Below, piece by piece: positions 1 to 11,055 of a stretch of DNA of 64,000 bases. Source of the DNA: Cynocephalus volans (Eukaryota > Chordata > Mammalia > Dermoptera > Cynocephalidae); NCBI RefSeq assembly GCF_027409185.1, contig NC_084478.1, positions 84,551,624-84,615,623 of the forward strand. The letters run 5' to 3'. Under the pieces are notes generated by a model. It was given only the letters and a program-made list of their open reading frames with translations. It was not told the DNA's origin and made no database searches. The stretch's first letter is position 1, and the number at the start of each line of letters is the position of its first letter. A program made the translations under genes and the position numbers.

Positions 1-1140
1 GGAAAATGCCATACGTTCTTTGTTGCTAAAGAAACTCCAACTAAAGAGCACACATTGCTGGTTTCTAAGACATATGAGATCGCTTGCACCTGTTCACCGT
101 TTAAAATGTTTGGGGTGCATTTCTTGTATCTGTGGCAAATGAGGACAAGCAGAAAACAGATTGTATTTGACCAGTGGCAGGGGTGGGGGTGGAGGGCTGC
201 TGTGTTGAATGGAAAGGGTGCCCAGGCATCTCCATGGCCCCTTTTATCTTCCCGAACCTCGTGGAGAGGGTGACAAGTAACACGTACACCAGGAGGAGGT
301 AGTATGCCCTCAGGATATCCTTATTTTGGGCCAGACAGTACAGGAGTGTGAGATGCTGCTCCTTAAATCCCCGGCCCTCTTGGCTGAAGTGTTTCTAAAA
401 TTAGAACTTCATAGGTTCCAGCCCTTTAAGACCTCTGTAGAATATGTGAGGTAACCAGTATCCAAAAGTGTAGCTCTTGTAGCCGCCACCAGGATACAGC
501 CCACCAATGGTCAGGTATTAAAATTGTCCTCATTGAGGTTCAGTGGCTACATGAAACTCAGGTTGGCCACTGCTGTAGTTCACAGCAGTGCAGGCAGACA
601 GAAGCGTCCGTATGATTCTCTGTGCGATGCCAGGAGCTGTGGGGGAGGGATCAGAATTGTTGTGGAATGTTCAGCCTCCCTGGCAAATGAAACTCAGGTA
701 AAAGGGAGGTAGAGTATCTCCATCTGGTGGTGGCATGAAAGAGGACACTGCCTGGTGTACTGCATAGAGGCAGGAGTAGAATCTGAGCAGAATCAGTGGG
801 ATCCTAGATATAATCTCCTACTCACTGAGGAACTGGTGGGGAAGGCTTCCTCTCCACCTGCGGACCCAGGTACCTGGCTTCGGTTTAGGTTAGTGGCGGA
901 GGGGAAGTGGGAGTCGCTTTTCGAGGCTGCTTTGCAGCCACAGCTTCAAATTCCTTGGGAAATTGGGGAGACAGTTTGTTTGATACACTGCGTGTGGGGT
1001 TTGCTTATAGGCCCAAGTTTAAGTATGTTTCAGCCACCTCTGCATGTAATTTGCCATCAGCCAACCCATAAGTAAGAAGATTTGAGGGAGGCCCCTTCTG
1101 GAAGAAACATCCATACATCATACGTATTTATACATATCCA
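1..1140. other. Intergenic sequence, nothing recognised
   Basis: I recognise no gene, RNA or repeat family here. The base composition is more balanced than the AT-rich right half of the window. The open frames, up to about 106 codons at 755-1075, show no protein-family similarity I know and no splice context, so I treat them as chance. Confidence 0.5.
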
Positions 1141-1149
1141 TAGACACAC

Positions 1150-1202
1150 ACATACTCTCTCGCTCTCTCGCTCTCTCGCTTCCCCGCTCCCCCCCCCCCC
1201 CC
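1150..1202. repeat. Simple repeat: CTCTCTCG units then a C-run
   Basis: Tandem CTCTCG-like units run into a stretch of about 14 cytosines. This is a pyrimidine-only tract on the + strand. No gene is attached to it. Confidence 0.85.
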
Positions 1203-1960
1203 AAGAGATTTTCTGTGTTTGCCTGGTTTAAAAGAAGTTCCGGTTTGAGGGAAGGGTATAAATTCCCACTGTCTGACATACTTAGACTGGCGATAGGTAG
1301 AGCTTTCTTTCCTCTTCTAGATATAGCGTGGCTCTTAGTCCCTTAATACTGGCATCGGGGTCTAGAATGAAGCACTCTGGAGGAGGTGTAAATATCCATA
1401 CAGCAGTTTGGACCAAGCAGGCCAGCAGAGCTTTGGAACTTGTTCATAAGCCAGCCCCTACTCATGTCCCATTGGATATAAGATAGTGAGGCTTACTGCT
1501 GTCCCTTTTCATCCTCTGAATGCCCTTTCTGGCCTGTCTCTCACTTTCAGATTTGGGTCAAATTACCTAATTGCGTGAGCTCTTTCTCTGTAAGCAAAAC
1601 TCAAAGTGCAGTTTTGCATAAGTCAGAAGTCCGGATGGAGTGTGTCCTATCCTATTATGTCTTTGGCCTGTCTGTGCCTCTTCAGCATGACTGAAGAAGT
1701 AAGAGTAAACACAGATAACTTATTTCCTCACTTGGACCTATCCATGCCACCCTCTCCAGCAAGAGCAAACCTGTGTTCAGAGACTGGAAGGCCAGCAAAA
1801 GCCACAGTTTTCTGACTGGGTCATAAAGAGTGAACACTACCCGATCTTGGAATACCTAGTATCTCTATCTATTTAAACTAAAACATCTTTCTGCCAGGTT
1901 TTTAGTCCAAATCATCAAACTACTCATTTCTCTCATGCCTCCATCCCTGCCCTCCCTTCT
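1203..1960. other. Intergenic sequence, nothing recognised
   Basis: No repeat family or gene is recognisable by eye. The 69-codon frame at 1606-1815 has no support. Confidence 0.4.
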
Positions 1961-1961
1961 A

Positions 1962-3078
1962 TTTCACAGCCTTTTTTCTCTCTTCAGGCCTTCAATACTG
2001 CCTCCACCCTCCCACCCCCACCCTCGCTCTTGATTGGTGACCTTCCTTTCGAATTCATTGAGAAAATTGCGTAAGAGTCAGCCCAAATTAACAAGCCCAA
2101 GATTGAACTCTCACATCTTCCCTTATAAACCTTCTTCACCTGCAGTATTCCCCGTCGCAGGTAACAGCAACTCTTACCCTTCCAGTCGTTCATGGCATAG
2201 CCTTGAGGGTGATCCTTCACTCCGCCCTTTTACTCACCCCTCATTTTGCATCTGTCCAGAAATCCTGTGAGCTCTCTCGTCAAAATAAATCCAGAATCTG
2301 ACAGCTGACCACTTCTCACCACCTCCACTGCTACTGCCCCGTACCAAGCCACCATCGGTTTTCCCCTGGATTACGGGAATTGTTTCCTGACTCTTTCCCT
2401 GCTTCACCCTCCCCGTCGCCCCCACTGATAATCTAGCAGCCAGAGTAATGCTGTTAAAACATACGGTCAGATCATATAATGCCTCTGCTCAAAACCAACA
2501 GCTCTCGTTTCATTCAGGGTAAATCGAGAATTTCTACAATTGCCTGTGAGGCCGTACGTGGTTTGGGCACTAGTTACCTCTCTTACCTTATCTCTTAGTC
2601 CTCTCCTCCTTTCTCATTCCTCTCTGGCTGTGGGGACCTCCTTGTTGCTCCTAGAGTAGGGGCTTTTGCACTCTGTTCTTTCTGCCTGGAGCATTCTTTC
2701 CCCAGATGTCTGCATGGTTACCTCCCTCATCTCTCTCATGTCTTGGACTGAATGTCATCTTTCAGTGTGGCTCACCCCTAAACATCTTATTTCAGATGCC
2801 ACCCCCACCCCCGCCCAAACACACACAATTTTCATTTACCCTGCTTTTTTTGTTGTTGTTCTTTCTTGAATGCATTTTCTTCTTTTAACATACTTCTTTC
2901 CTTGTTATGGTTGTTTGCTTGTTTCTGCCCACCAGAAGGTCAGCTCTACAAAGCTGCTGGGTTTTGTTGTTGGTTTTGTTTTGAGAATGTGTGTCCAATT
3001 GTTCACTAATTCATCCCTATAGTGACTGGCTTGTAGTAGGTGCTCCCTGAATGTCTGCTGAATGAATAAATATATATT
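1962..3078 (+). mobile_element. L2 LINE 3' portion
   Basis: An old LINE-2 fragment in sense orientation. Landmarks of the L2 3' region appear in order: a segment resembling 'TTCATTGAGAAAAT' near 2057, the 'CAGCCAGAGTAATG...TTAAAACAT' segment near 2440, 'CTCTGCTCAAAACC' near 2482, 'TTTGCACTCTGTTC' and 'TGCCTGGAGCATTC' near 2665-2698, and the terminal 'TAGTAGGTGCTCCCTGAATG...GAATGAATAAA' at about 3032-3068. No coding capacity remains. Assignment is by remembered consensus, not a search. Confidence 0.8.
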
Positions 3079-3390
3079 ACCGACGTCATCTGTTTTTACT
3101 CAATATTTTTTTGATCCAGTGAAGAATAAGAGTGAGATGTTTATGTCCCCCACAGAATTATGTTTCTCTCAAAGAAAAATATTCCTAACGCATGTAACAG
3201 GCAAAGGGTAAATAACCCTGAGAAACAAACACAGACAGTAAATAACATACCAAACAGCAAAACACACAAGCAAAGAAAATGCATTAAGACACCCATAAAT
3301 AAATGAACATTTTTCACAAGCAATTTGCTGCTGGCGGTGAGAGGAAGGAAACAAGCTACTTTTGCTTAACTGTGCTCACACTGAACGTGC

Positions 3391-3425
<35 letters not shown>

Positions 3426-3621
3426 CAGTGAATCACCTTGTGGAAGAGGAATTTCACTCATTACACAGTGTTCTCCCTAGGATGACTCGTGGGAGAAACT
3501 CGTCTCAGGGAAAAAGTATAGTTGCTACTTCTGAGCAGTTAATTGATCTCAGGGACACTGTGAGTCCTGCAGGGGATCCCATTTCCCTCTTTATGTTTTG
3601 GTAGCTAGAAAACTTAGATCC
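3079..3621. other. Intergenic sequence with a 29-nt poly(A) run
   Basis: The only notable element is an uninterrupted A29 tract at 3394-3422. It could be the tail of a decayed retrotransposed copy, but I cannot identify a body in front of it. The flanking sequence matches nothing I recognise. Confidence 0.4.
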
Positions 3622-3695
3622 ACACCTGTGGCCAACTGGTAGTCAGTGCGTAGAACCTTATGACAATGCGCTTTGTGTTCGAATCAGTCATCTGA
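3622..3695 (+). pseudogene. Possible tRNA-Ile(UAU)-like pseudogene or SINE head
   Basis: The stretch contains a B-box (GTTCGAATC at about 3677-3685), an A-box-like 'AACTGGTAGTCAGTGCG' and a central 'CTTATGACA'. The order and spacing resemble a tRNA-Ile(UAU) gene (GTGGC..A..GG...CTTATAAT...GTTCGA). The acceptor stem cannot be closed and no A-tail follows. It is therefore either a decayed tRNA pseudogene or the tRNA head of an old SINE. A functional tRNA is unlikely. Confidence 0.35.
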
Positions 3696-4094
3696 TTAGA
3701 CTTCCTCATTCTAATTTGGACTTGATTTCCTCACCCAACATGCTTTTTAGTTCTTTGAATTCTTTGTGTGGATGTATTTTGTGAGCTTGGTAATTCCTCA
3801 GCTGAAAGCCCTCCGGTACAGGAGTTAATCCCTGGCTACCTCTCTGGCTTCCTTTCCTACACTTTGTTCCCCCACCTCCCCCACCCCCCGTCCCTTCACT
3901 CACTCTGCCCTAGTCAAACTGGAATTGCCTTCTACATTTAATAAAATCTTCTGTTTCTGGGGTGATTGAGCTACGTGATACATGACCAGAGCCACAGATT
4001 TTTTTTTTTTTTTCCTTTTTACCTTTTGATGGCAAGATATCATGGCTCTCTAAGTCTGCTCACTCCTTCTTCATGCCAACATTTGGAGAAAGCA

Positions 4095-4180
4095 TACGAA
4101 TGGTCTTCAAAACGTTCATGGAAAGATTCTTATTATCTTTTAATTCTGTTTTTCCCCAAACTTTTGGAAGTACCCTCATA
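4095..4180. mobile_element. Palindromic mariner-type MITE, copy 1
   Basis: An imperfect palindrome of about 86 bp, bounded by TA dinucleotides. One arm reads like GGTCTTCAAAACGTTCATGG and the other ends CTTTTGGAAGTACCCTCATA. Three further copies sit at 4978, 27720 and 52743. The size, TA flanks and lack of coding capacity fit a Tc1/mariner-derived MITE. Confidence 0.7.
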
Positions 4181-4282
4181 TCTGCCAATCATATCCTCAA
4201 CTGGTATGTATGTTGCTACACTTCCCACCAGTAGCATGGCTGGCGTACCTGTCTGGTCAATGCTAAATTCTTGCTAACCATC

Positions 4283-4675
4283 TGCTATGGGTTTTATATT
4301 TGTCCCCTCCAAAGCTCATGTTGGGAGCTTGATTCTCAATCTTGGAATGTTGAAAGGTGGGGTCTTTAAGAGGTGATTAGATCATGAGTACTGTGCTCTT
4401 ATGAATGGATTAATCCATTCATGGAGTAATGGGTTAATGGTTTAATGGGTTACCATGGGTGTAGACTGGTGGCTCTGGCTGTTCTCACCATGTGATATTC
4501 TGCATCACTACAGGACTCTGTAGGGAGTTCCCACCAAGAAGGAGGCCCTCATCAGATATGACTCCTGGATTTTGGACGTCCTGTCCTCCAAGACTGTAAG
4601 AAATAAATTTCATTTTTTAAGTAAATTACCCAGTTTCCAGTGTTCCGTTATGAGCAACAGAAAACAGACTGATCT
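4283..4675 (+). mobile_element. Solo ERVL-MaLR LTR (MST/MLT1-like)
   Basis: An old retroviral LTR in sense orientation. It starts TGCTATGG and contains the MaLR-typical segments 'AAAGGTGGGGTCTTTAAGAGGTGATTAGATCATG', an AATAAA signal near 4602, and the 'AAATTACCCAGTTTCCAG...TTATGAGCAACAG' terminus. The 3' edge is uncertain by a few bases. It has no internal region, so it is a recombined or never-complete element. Confidence 0.75.
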
Positions 4676-4935
4676 GCGGAGAAATACAATCACCAGCCCA
4701 AGCTCAGGCCACTGGATTGGTGATGACAAATACCTTTCATCCTAACGCATCTGTATTGCCTGCCAGAAAAAAAAGCTGTGAGACTATCTACTGGGTCCTT
4801 TGTAGAAAACAACAATCATCACCCTTGTGGCCGTCCATCTCTGGTTTTCTCTCTCCATACCAATCCACCGAATTTCCTCAGCACCTTCCTCGGGCCTATC
4901 CAGATGACTGTCCTCTTCCGATCTTTGCCTTTGTA

Positions 4936-5075
4936 CCTCCATATGCCTTTGCCCTGCTTCAACATTTGAAAAGAGCATACGAGGGGTTCTTCAGAAAGTT
5001 CATGGAAAGATTCTTATTATCTTTTAATTCTGTTTTTCCATAAAACGTAATTTGCAGGGCAAAGGCATATGGAGG
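4936..5075. repeat. 22-bp perfect inverted repeat around a truncated MITE copy
   Basis: The arms at 4936-4957 and 5054-5075 are exact reverse complements (22 of 22) and enclose a 96-nt loop. The loop holds the left half of the palindromic MITE (about 4978-5046) but not its right terminus. Sequence outside the arms does not pair, so the pairing is sharply bounded. This is not the normal MITE terminal repeat. A template-switch or foldback repair event is the simplest explanation. Confidence 0.8.
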
Positions 5076-5235
5076 TTGTCATGGTGCAGCTGGTTTGCCA
5101 GTGTCTTGGGCAAATAAATTTTGTGTTCCCTTCCAGTCCCATCTATGCTAGACTGCCCCTCCAAATTCCAGATTCCAAGGTCCACCGCCAGTGACCTTAG
5201 AGTCTCAGAGAAGTCACAGAAGGAAACAATTTGCA

Positions 5236-5560
5236 GATTGGGACACTGAAGCAGGGAAAGAGGCAGCCACTTGTACAAAACCATAAAGTAAACTAGCAGC
5301 AGTATCACAGAGGTCTCCTGACTCCCAGAGAAAAGATCTTTTTTACAAAACGTCCTAGCTCCACTTATCTTTAGCTGATCAGGGCAAGTAATTTAACCTC
5401 TTCAAGTTTCAGCTTCCTCATCTATAATGAGGGGGTAGTAACAGTACCCACCCCATCAAGCTGTTATAACGAACTAGCGCTGGAAAACACTTAGCAAAGT
5501 CCCTGACCACTGTAAAAGCTCAATGAATATTAACCATTATTATTATATTGGATCCATCTT
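5236..5560. mobile_element. Two MIR SINE fossils
   Basis: About 5236-5325 resembles the MIR core in reverse ('CACTTGTACAAAACCATAAAGTAAACTAGCAG'). About 5370-5555 matches MIR in sense orientation: 'GGGCAAGTAATTTAACCTCTTCAAG', 'TTCCTCATCTATAATG', then 'AAAGCTCAATGAATATTAACCATTATTATTAT'. These are ancient mammal-wide tRNA-derived SINEs, not active. Confidence 0.75.
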
Positions 5561-5849
5561 GTCCACCTGCCAGGATGCAACAGGCCACCAGCTGCATCCC
5601 TATTGTCACTTCTACATCCAGCCTCCCATCTTGCACATACACTTTGAGTTTGCAAGTTCTAGTTTCTCCATGGCTATAGAAAGGAAGCTAGTATAGGTGA
5701 GAAGGAACAGAAGGAAACACATCTTGAACTACCTCGGAAATCAGTACTCATAAAGTTTGAGAGAGTTGGCAAAATTTCTGATTGGTATAATTCTTCTGTT
5801 CCTGAACCAGGAGTCAAAGACTGAGAGACGAATAAAGCTTATGGGATAT

Positions 5850-6110
5850 TGAAAAGAGTTCCAGTTTGGAATCTGGAAGGCCTGTTGTTTGAACCTCAGC
5901 TGTGCCTGTCGTATGGCCTTAAGCAAGTAAGTCACTTCAGCTTTCTGAGCCAGAGTTTCTTCACTTGTCAAATATGTCTCGTAATACTACATACTCACAG
6001 GATCTTTGTGAAGAGTCCTGAGGGAGAAGCGTGTGTGTGCGCACGTGCATGCACACACACATATACTTTCCGCCACATATGGTAAGTATTCAGTAATTGG
6101 AAGCTACATT
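5850..6110 (+). mobile_element. MIR SINE split by a CA/GT-rich tract
   Basis: MIR features run from 'AGTTTGGAATCTGGAAGGCCTGTTG' through 'CCTTAAGCAAGTAAGTCACTTCAG'. The tail 'GTAAGTATTCAGTAATTGGAAG' appears after an alternating purine-pyrimidine tract at about 6031-6065. The microsatellite looks expanded inside the MIR tail. Confidence 0.65.
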
Positions 6111-6384
6111 ACTTACTTTAGAGTTAATGGGAATGTTTCACACATTCTGGCAATAGGTTCCTTGTCAGTCTTACTTTTCAGGGGTTGCTGTAAACTTTTC
6201 TCCTCTTCTGGGTCGTCTTAGGTATTTTTGTCAGAAGCTGGGGGAGGTAGCATCAAGGACTGTTCATCAAAGGCCTTCTTAAACTGGAAGCCCGTAAATA
6301 AAAATAAAAGACGTGATGATTTTTTCACCAATTGTAATGACGACAACAACAACAAAAGAACCCGCAAAAGTTTCATAAAGTGCT

Positions 6385-6959
6385 CTGTTAGCAAGGCTAT
6401 GGGAAACTCCTATGCATTGTTGGTGACAATATGATCTGGTACACCCTTTGAAGACAGTTTAGGAAGTCTAGCAAATTATGAACGCGTAAAGCCTCTAACC
6501 CGGCAATTTCACCTCTGGAAATTTATCTCACAGACACACCAGTATTTATACACGTTTGAAATAACATATGTGCCAGGTTGTTCACTGCAGCATTGTTTGT
6601 AATAGCAAAACCAAACGTCTGTCATTAGATAAATTATACAGCAAAGCTATGAAAAAGAATGAGGAAGCATTCTGTATACTGACAGGGGGAGACCAACAAG
6701 ATACATTGTTAAGCAACTAAAAAAAGTGTTCAGAAAAGTACATATTGTATACTACATATTGTACAAAAATGGATGGGGGCCATCTCCTTATTTGAACACA
6801 CACACACTTGAAGTTTACAGAAGAAACAAATAACAATGGTCAACTGTATGTGTGAGGAGGGCAGGTAGGAATTGGGTAGATGGAAGATTAAGTTGGGAGG
6901 GACACTTTTCACTGTATACCTTTTCTTATTTTTTGTTTTTTGATACATGTCATATATTA
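6385..6959 (+). mobile_element. Old L1 3'-end fragment
   Basis: Carries the degraded end of ORF2 and the 3' UTR of an ancient L1. Landmarks: 'GCTATGGGAAACTCCTATGCATTGTTGGTG', 'TTCACTGCAGCATTGTTTGTAATAGCAAAA', and a 3' UTR running into 'TTTTTTGATACATGTCATATATTA'. The next base run, CCTTTT, is the left target duplication of the inserted LTR. Confidence 0.75.
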
Positions 6960-6965
6960 CCTTTT

Positions 6966-7534
6966 TGTGGAATATACTAAAAAGCATATGTACTTCACAG
7001 GGCCTGGTTTTCCAAAGCCTTGCAATTTCAGATATTGACCTTGCAAGGACAGGAAATTTTCCCCAGTCTAGTGAGTCTTTGTTGCAAGATAAGAATTGTG
7101 GCACAGCAGGTTGCTGGCTCAAAGACAGACTAGTTACTGATTGTTATGTAAAGGTACTGAGAAACTGTAGAGGGAGAAGGAATGTTTGCTAAGATCAAGC
7201 TTGTGTTGATAAGACCACTTAATTGCCTTACTGGAATGTCATCTGGGTTGTTTCACTGAAAGTTACCAGCCTATATTGTTAAACTATAACCCCACCTTTG
7301 TTCTCTTCCTGTAATTTCCTGGTCTGGAAAATAAATGCAGGAAGAGAACCCCAATTCGGTGTTAATTTCCCAAGGAAGGGATCCCTCTCGCTTGAGGGTT
7401 CCGGCGGGAGATTAACCACTTTGGGGCCTCTCACTGCTCAGAAGAGATGGGCTTTGAGTAGTCCTTTGCATCTCCGTCACCCAGGGGAAGTGGGGTGACA
7501 AATCCGTGGGGGGGCGAAGCAACACAAAGCAACA
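6966..7534 (+). mobile_element. Solo LTR, class-II-like, 6-bp target duplication
   Basis: A 569-bp unit starting TGTGG and ending ACA, flanked by a perfect CCTTTT repeat at 6960-6965 and 7535-7540. It has a retroviral-style AATAAA at 7330-7335. Its 5' end aligns with that of the LTR at 34591-35236 (reverse strand), with shared blocks around 'GGGCCTGG..TTCCAAAGCC' and 'CTTTGAGTAGTCCTTT'. A 6-bp target duplication is typical of ERVK (class II) integrases. The family name is unknown to me. Confidence 0.8.
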
Positions 7535-7540
7535 CCTTTT

Positions 7541-8280
7541 CAGTAAATTTTATTTTCAAAATACAATGATAAAGTTGGACAGTGCTTGCAATATGCATGA
7601 TAAACGGTTAATATCTATTGCATAGCTAATTTTGTAAGTTAAAGTACATTCCCAAAGAATTATGTACAAAGACAGTCATTGTACTTTATTAATAGCAGTG
7701 AAATAGGAACAGCTAAATGTGTAATAAGAGAGTGAGTGATTAAATGATAGTGTATGGCTCTTTGGTAGGTCGATTATTTGACAACCATTAGAAATATTGT
7801 CTGGAAGAATTCTTCATGATGTGAAAAAATGCTCATTAATTCAAAACATTATGATCACCATTTCATTATGTGTGTGGGTCCATGTATGTGTAATTATCTG
7901 AAGTATCTGTAAATAGAGAAAATAATATTGGGAAAAAACCATTAAATTCACCAAAATAATAATAGTGAGTGATCATGAGTTATTTTTCCCCCAGCTCCTG
8001 CATTTGTGAATTTTTCGAATTCTAAACAATGATGACATAGTAGTTTGATGAAGAGGAGGTAATAATAAAGTTATTTAGAACATATAACCCCAATAGAAAA
8101 ACAAAGGATACAAATAGACATTTCAGTGAAAGAGATAGCCAAATAGTAAACAGCGGGGAAAAAATGTTTAATCTAAGAAGTACTTTTAAAAAAGACAAAT
8201 AGTAATAAAATAATACTTTTTTATTTATCAAATTATAAGAGATTTTGGCAAAGGCAATAGTCAACACTGACCAGGATGAA
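7541..8280 (+). mobile_element. Old L1 fragments
   Basis: About 7541-8045 has the L1-like tail segment 'GGAACAGCTAAATGTGTAATAAGAGAGTG', then a 3' UTR. About 8061-8280 ('GATACAAATAGACATTTCAG...') comes from further 5' in L1. The order shows that at least two separate insertions or a rearrangement are involved. There is no coding potential. Confidence 0.55.
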
Positions 8281-8660
8281 GAGTAGGGCCTTCCCTTTTA
8301 GAGTACTTCAGCCATCTGTAGATAACAGATTTTTTAATTTTTTTAAGGCTAGAAAACTGGTTGTTGTCTGTCATATTGTGTGTGCCTCGACCTTCAGACA
8401 TTGGTAAGGGGCAAAACCAAGATAAATAAGGGGGGAGGGAAAATTTTAGTCCCTGTACACATTCAGAGAGCACCCCTGCCTACCTAGACCACCCAGGAAG
8501 AGTCAGACATGCAACACAGGAACTTTTACCCGTTCCATCCCTGAAACCACCATGCTAATCTCAAAATACATCCCAGAGTGTGAGGGTTGTGGTTGCCAAG
8601 GCGATCAGGAGCGTGGGGAAACGTTTTAAAGCTGCAGACCTCCATGAAGGTTATCACCAG
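8281..8660. other. Unassigned spacer
   Basis: No gene or repeat family is recognised between the old L1 pieces and the MaLR provirus. Confidence 0.4.
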
Positions 8661-8661
8661 G

Positions 8662-11055
8662 TATATTAGTCTGTTTCTGTTGATTATAACATAAAAACCT
8701 TAGGCTGCTTGATTTATAAAGAAAGTGAAATTTATTGCTAACAGTTTTCAGAGGCCTGGATGTCCATATTTCAGGGAACACATCTGGTGACTGTTTTGGT
8801 GGCGGCAACAGTGACCCAGGGGTTTCACGTGGCAGAAAATAGTGGAGCAAAGAGAGAAAATCTCTTTGTGTGTTGTTTTTTAAAAAAACCCTCAGAACTA
8901 TGCCCCTGACCACCATTAGTAATCCATTCACTAAGGCATGGTTCTACAGTCTAATCATGTCTTCAAGGCCACATCTTTCACTTACTATAATAGGATTTCC
9001 CACCCTCATCAGTTATAGTGGTGATTAAGCCTCAGTGAGATTGGTGGGGCTTCCAACCTACAGCATTCTGCCCCAATCTTCTAACTCATGTCCTTTTCAC
9101 ATACATTCATTGCATCCCAAAATCTTAACTTGTTTCAACTCAAAAGTCCAAAGTTTAAAGTCCCATCTGTGAAATCAAGAAAAAGTTATCTACTTCCAAG
9201 ATACAATGGTGGGACAAGCATAGAGTACATATTCCCATTCAAAAAGAGAGTTACAGACCAAAAGAAAGGGGTACCAGTTCCTAAGCAAATCCAAAACCCA
9301 GCAGGGCAGGCATTAAATATCAAAGCTGGTGAATCATGTATCTGACTCCATGTTTGATGTCCTCTGTACACTGGTGCAAGGGTTGGGTCCCCAGGTCCTT
9401 GAGCAGCTCTGCTCCTATGGCTTTCCTGGGCTTAGGCCATACTTCAGCTCTTGCACGCTAGTGATTGACTCTGGTAGCTCCACAGGTCTGGGGTCTCCAT
9501 AGTGGTCCTGCTCCCACAGCTCCACGAGTCATGGCAGTGACGGGGTTGCTCTGCTGCAACTCAGACCCGGTGTTTCCACTGAGCCTCCAGTGACAGCTGT
9601 CTTTGGTGACTCCGTCCCCGCAACAGATCTCTTCCTGGAACCACAGTCTTCCATTCGTCCTTTGAAATCAGGGTGGAGGTTCCCAAACCTTCATATCTCT
9701 GGCATTCTGCAAGCCTGCAAATTTAACACCACATGGATGCTGCCCTGGCTTCTGGCTTGTATTTTACAAAGCTGCAGGTCCAGCCTTGCCTGGAACTAAT
9801 TTAACTACAGCTAGATCAACCAAAGCAATGGGGGTGCTGGTGTTGGGAGCAGCATCCCAAGGTGGCCCTGGGCAGTAAGCCTGTGGAGGGCATCTCAGGC
9901 CTGTTCCCCGAGACCATCTGTCTCCCTCGACCTCTGGGTTTGTAATGGAAGACACAGCCTCCAAGATCTCTGAAATGCCTTTCAAGGTCTTTTCTCTCTT
10001 CTCTTGGCCATCCCTTTCTTCTTCCCTAATCTCCTTAGCCAACGGTTGTACACCATTGAATTGTTCTCCTGAAATGTTCTCTGCTTCTCTACCACATGGC
10101 CAGGTTGCAAATTTTCCACATCTTTACACTCTGTTTCCCTTTTAGTTATACATTCTGGCTTTATATCATCCCTTTTCCGCCATAACTCAGCATAGGCTGT
10201 TGCAAGTAGCCATGCAGCTTCCTGAATGCTTAGCTGCTTAGAAATTTCTTCCACCAAATACTCTGGGTCAGCGCCTTTAAGTTCCACATTCCATAATAAT
10301 TTGGAGCATGAACAGAATGCAGCCAAATTCCTTGCCAGTTCATAGCAAGGGTGATCTTTGCCCTAGTTTCCAAGACATCCCTCCCCATTTACATCTGAGA
10401 TCTCCTCAGTATGGCCTTTAACTGTCCATATTTCTATCAGCATCCTGCTCACCACCATTTAACTAGTCTCTAAAAAGTTCCACACTTTCCCTGGTTTTCT
10501 TGTTTTCCGAACTTCCACCAGTAGCTAGGCTTTTTCTAGCCTGCTCCTTGAAATTCTTCCAGCCTTTCCTCATCACCTATTTCCAAAGCTGCTTCCACAT
10601 TTTCAAGTATTTGTTATAAGCAACACGCCACTTCTCTGGTACCAATTTTCTGTATTAGTCCATTTCTGTTGCTTATAACAAAATGCATGGAACTGGGTAA
10701 TTTGTAAAAAAAAAAAAAAAAAATGAAATTTATTGCTTATAGATTCAAAATCCACAGTGCAGGGAATACATCTGGTGAAGGTCTTGGTAGTGGCAACAAT
10801 GACCCAGAGTTCTCACATGGCAGAAAATGGTGGAACAGAGAGAGAAAAACTCTTCATGTGCTCTCCTTTTAAAGACCTCAGAACCACACCCCTGACCACC
10901 ATTATTAATCCATTCACTACGGCATGGTCCTACAATCTAATCACCTCTTCAAGGCTCTACCTTTCAATTACCATAATAGGATTTCCCACCCTTGACAGTT
11001 ACAGTGGGGATTAAGCTTCAGTGAGGTTGGGGGTGGCAGGAGCATCCAATCTACA
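8662..11055 (-). mobile_element. ERVL-MaLR provirus with both LTRs
   Basis: A non-autonomous endogenous retrovirus-like element in reverse orientation. The 3' LTR is at 8662-9063, the internal region at 9064-10650 and the 5' LTR at 10651-11055. Both LTRs begin (on the + strand) with a TATTAGTC-type end and finish with a TACA end. They share 'CTGACCACCATTA.TAATCCATTCACTA' and 'ATAATAGGATTTCCCACCCT' blocks. The internal region matches that of the provirus at 12922-14879, for example 'CTACCACATGGCCAGG.TGCAAA' and 'CAGCATAGGCTGTT'. The 5' LTR carries an A18 run near 10707. No open reading frame of retroviral length survives. Confidence 0.8.

Noticed and set aside
755..1075. 106-codon open frame as a small gene
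   Set aside because: No recognisable similarity, promoter, splice signal or neighbouring exon. Length is within chance for this composition.
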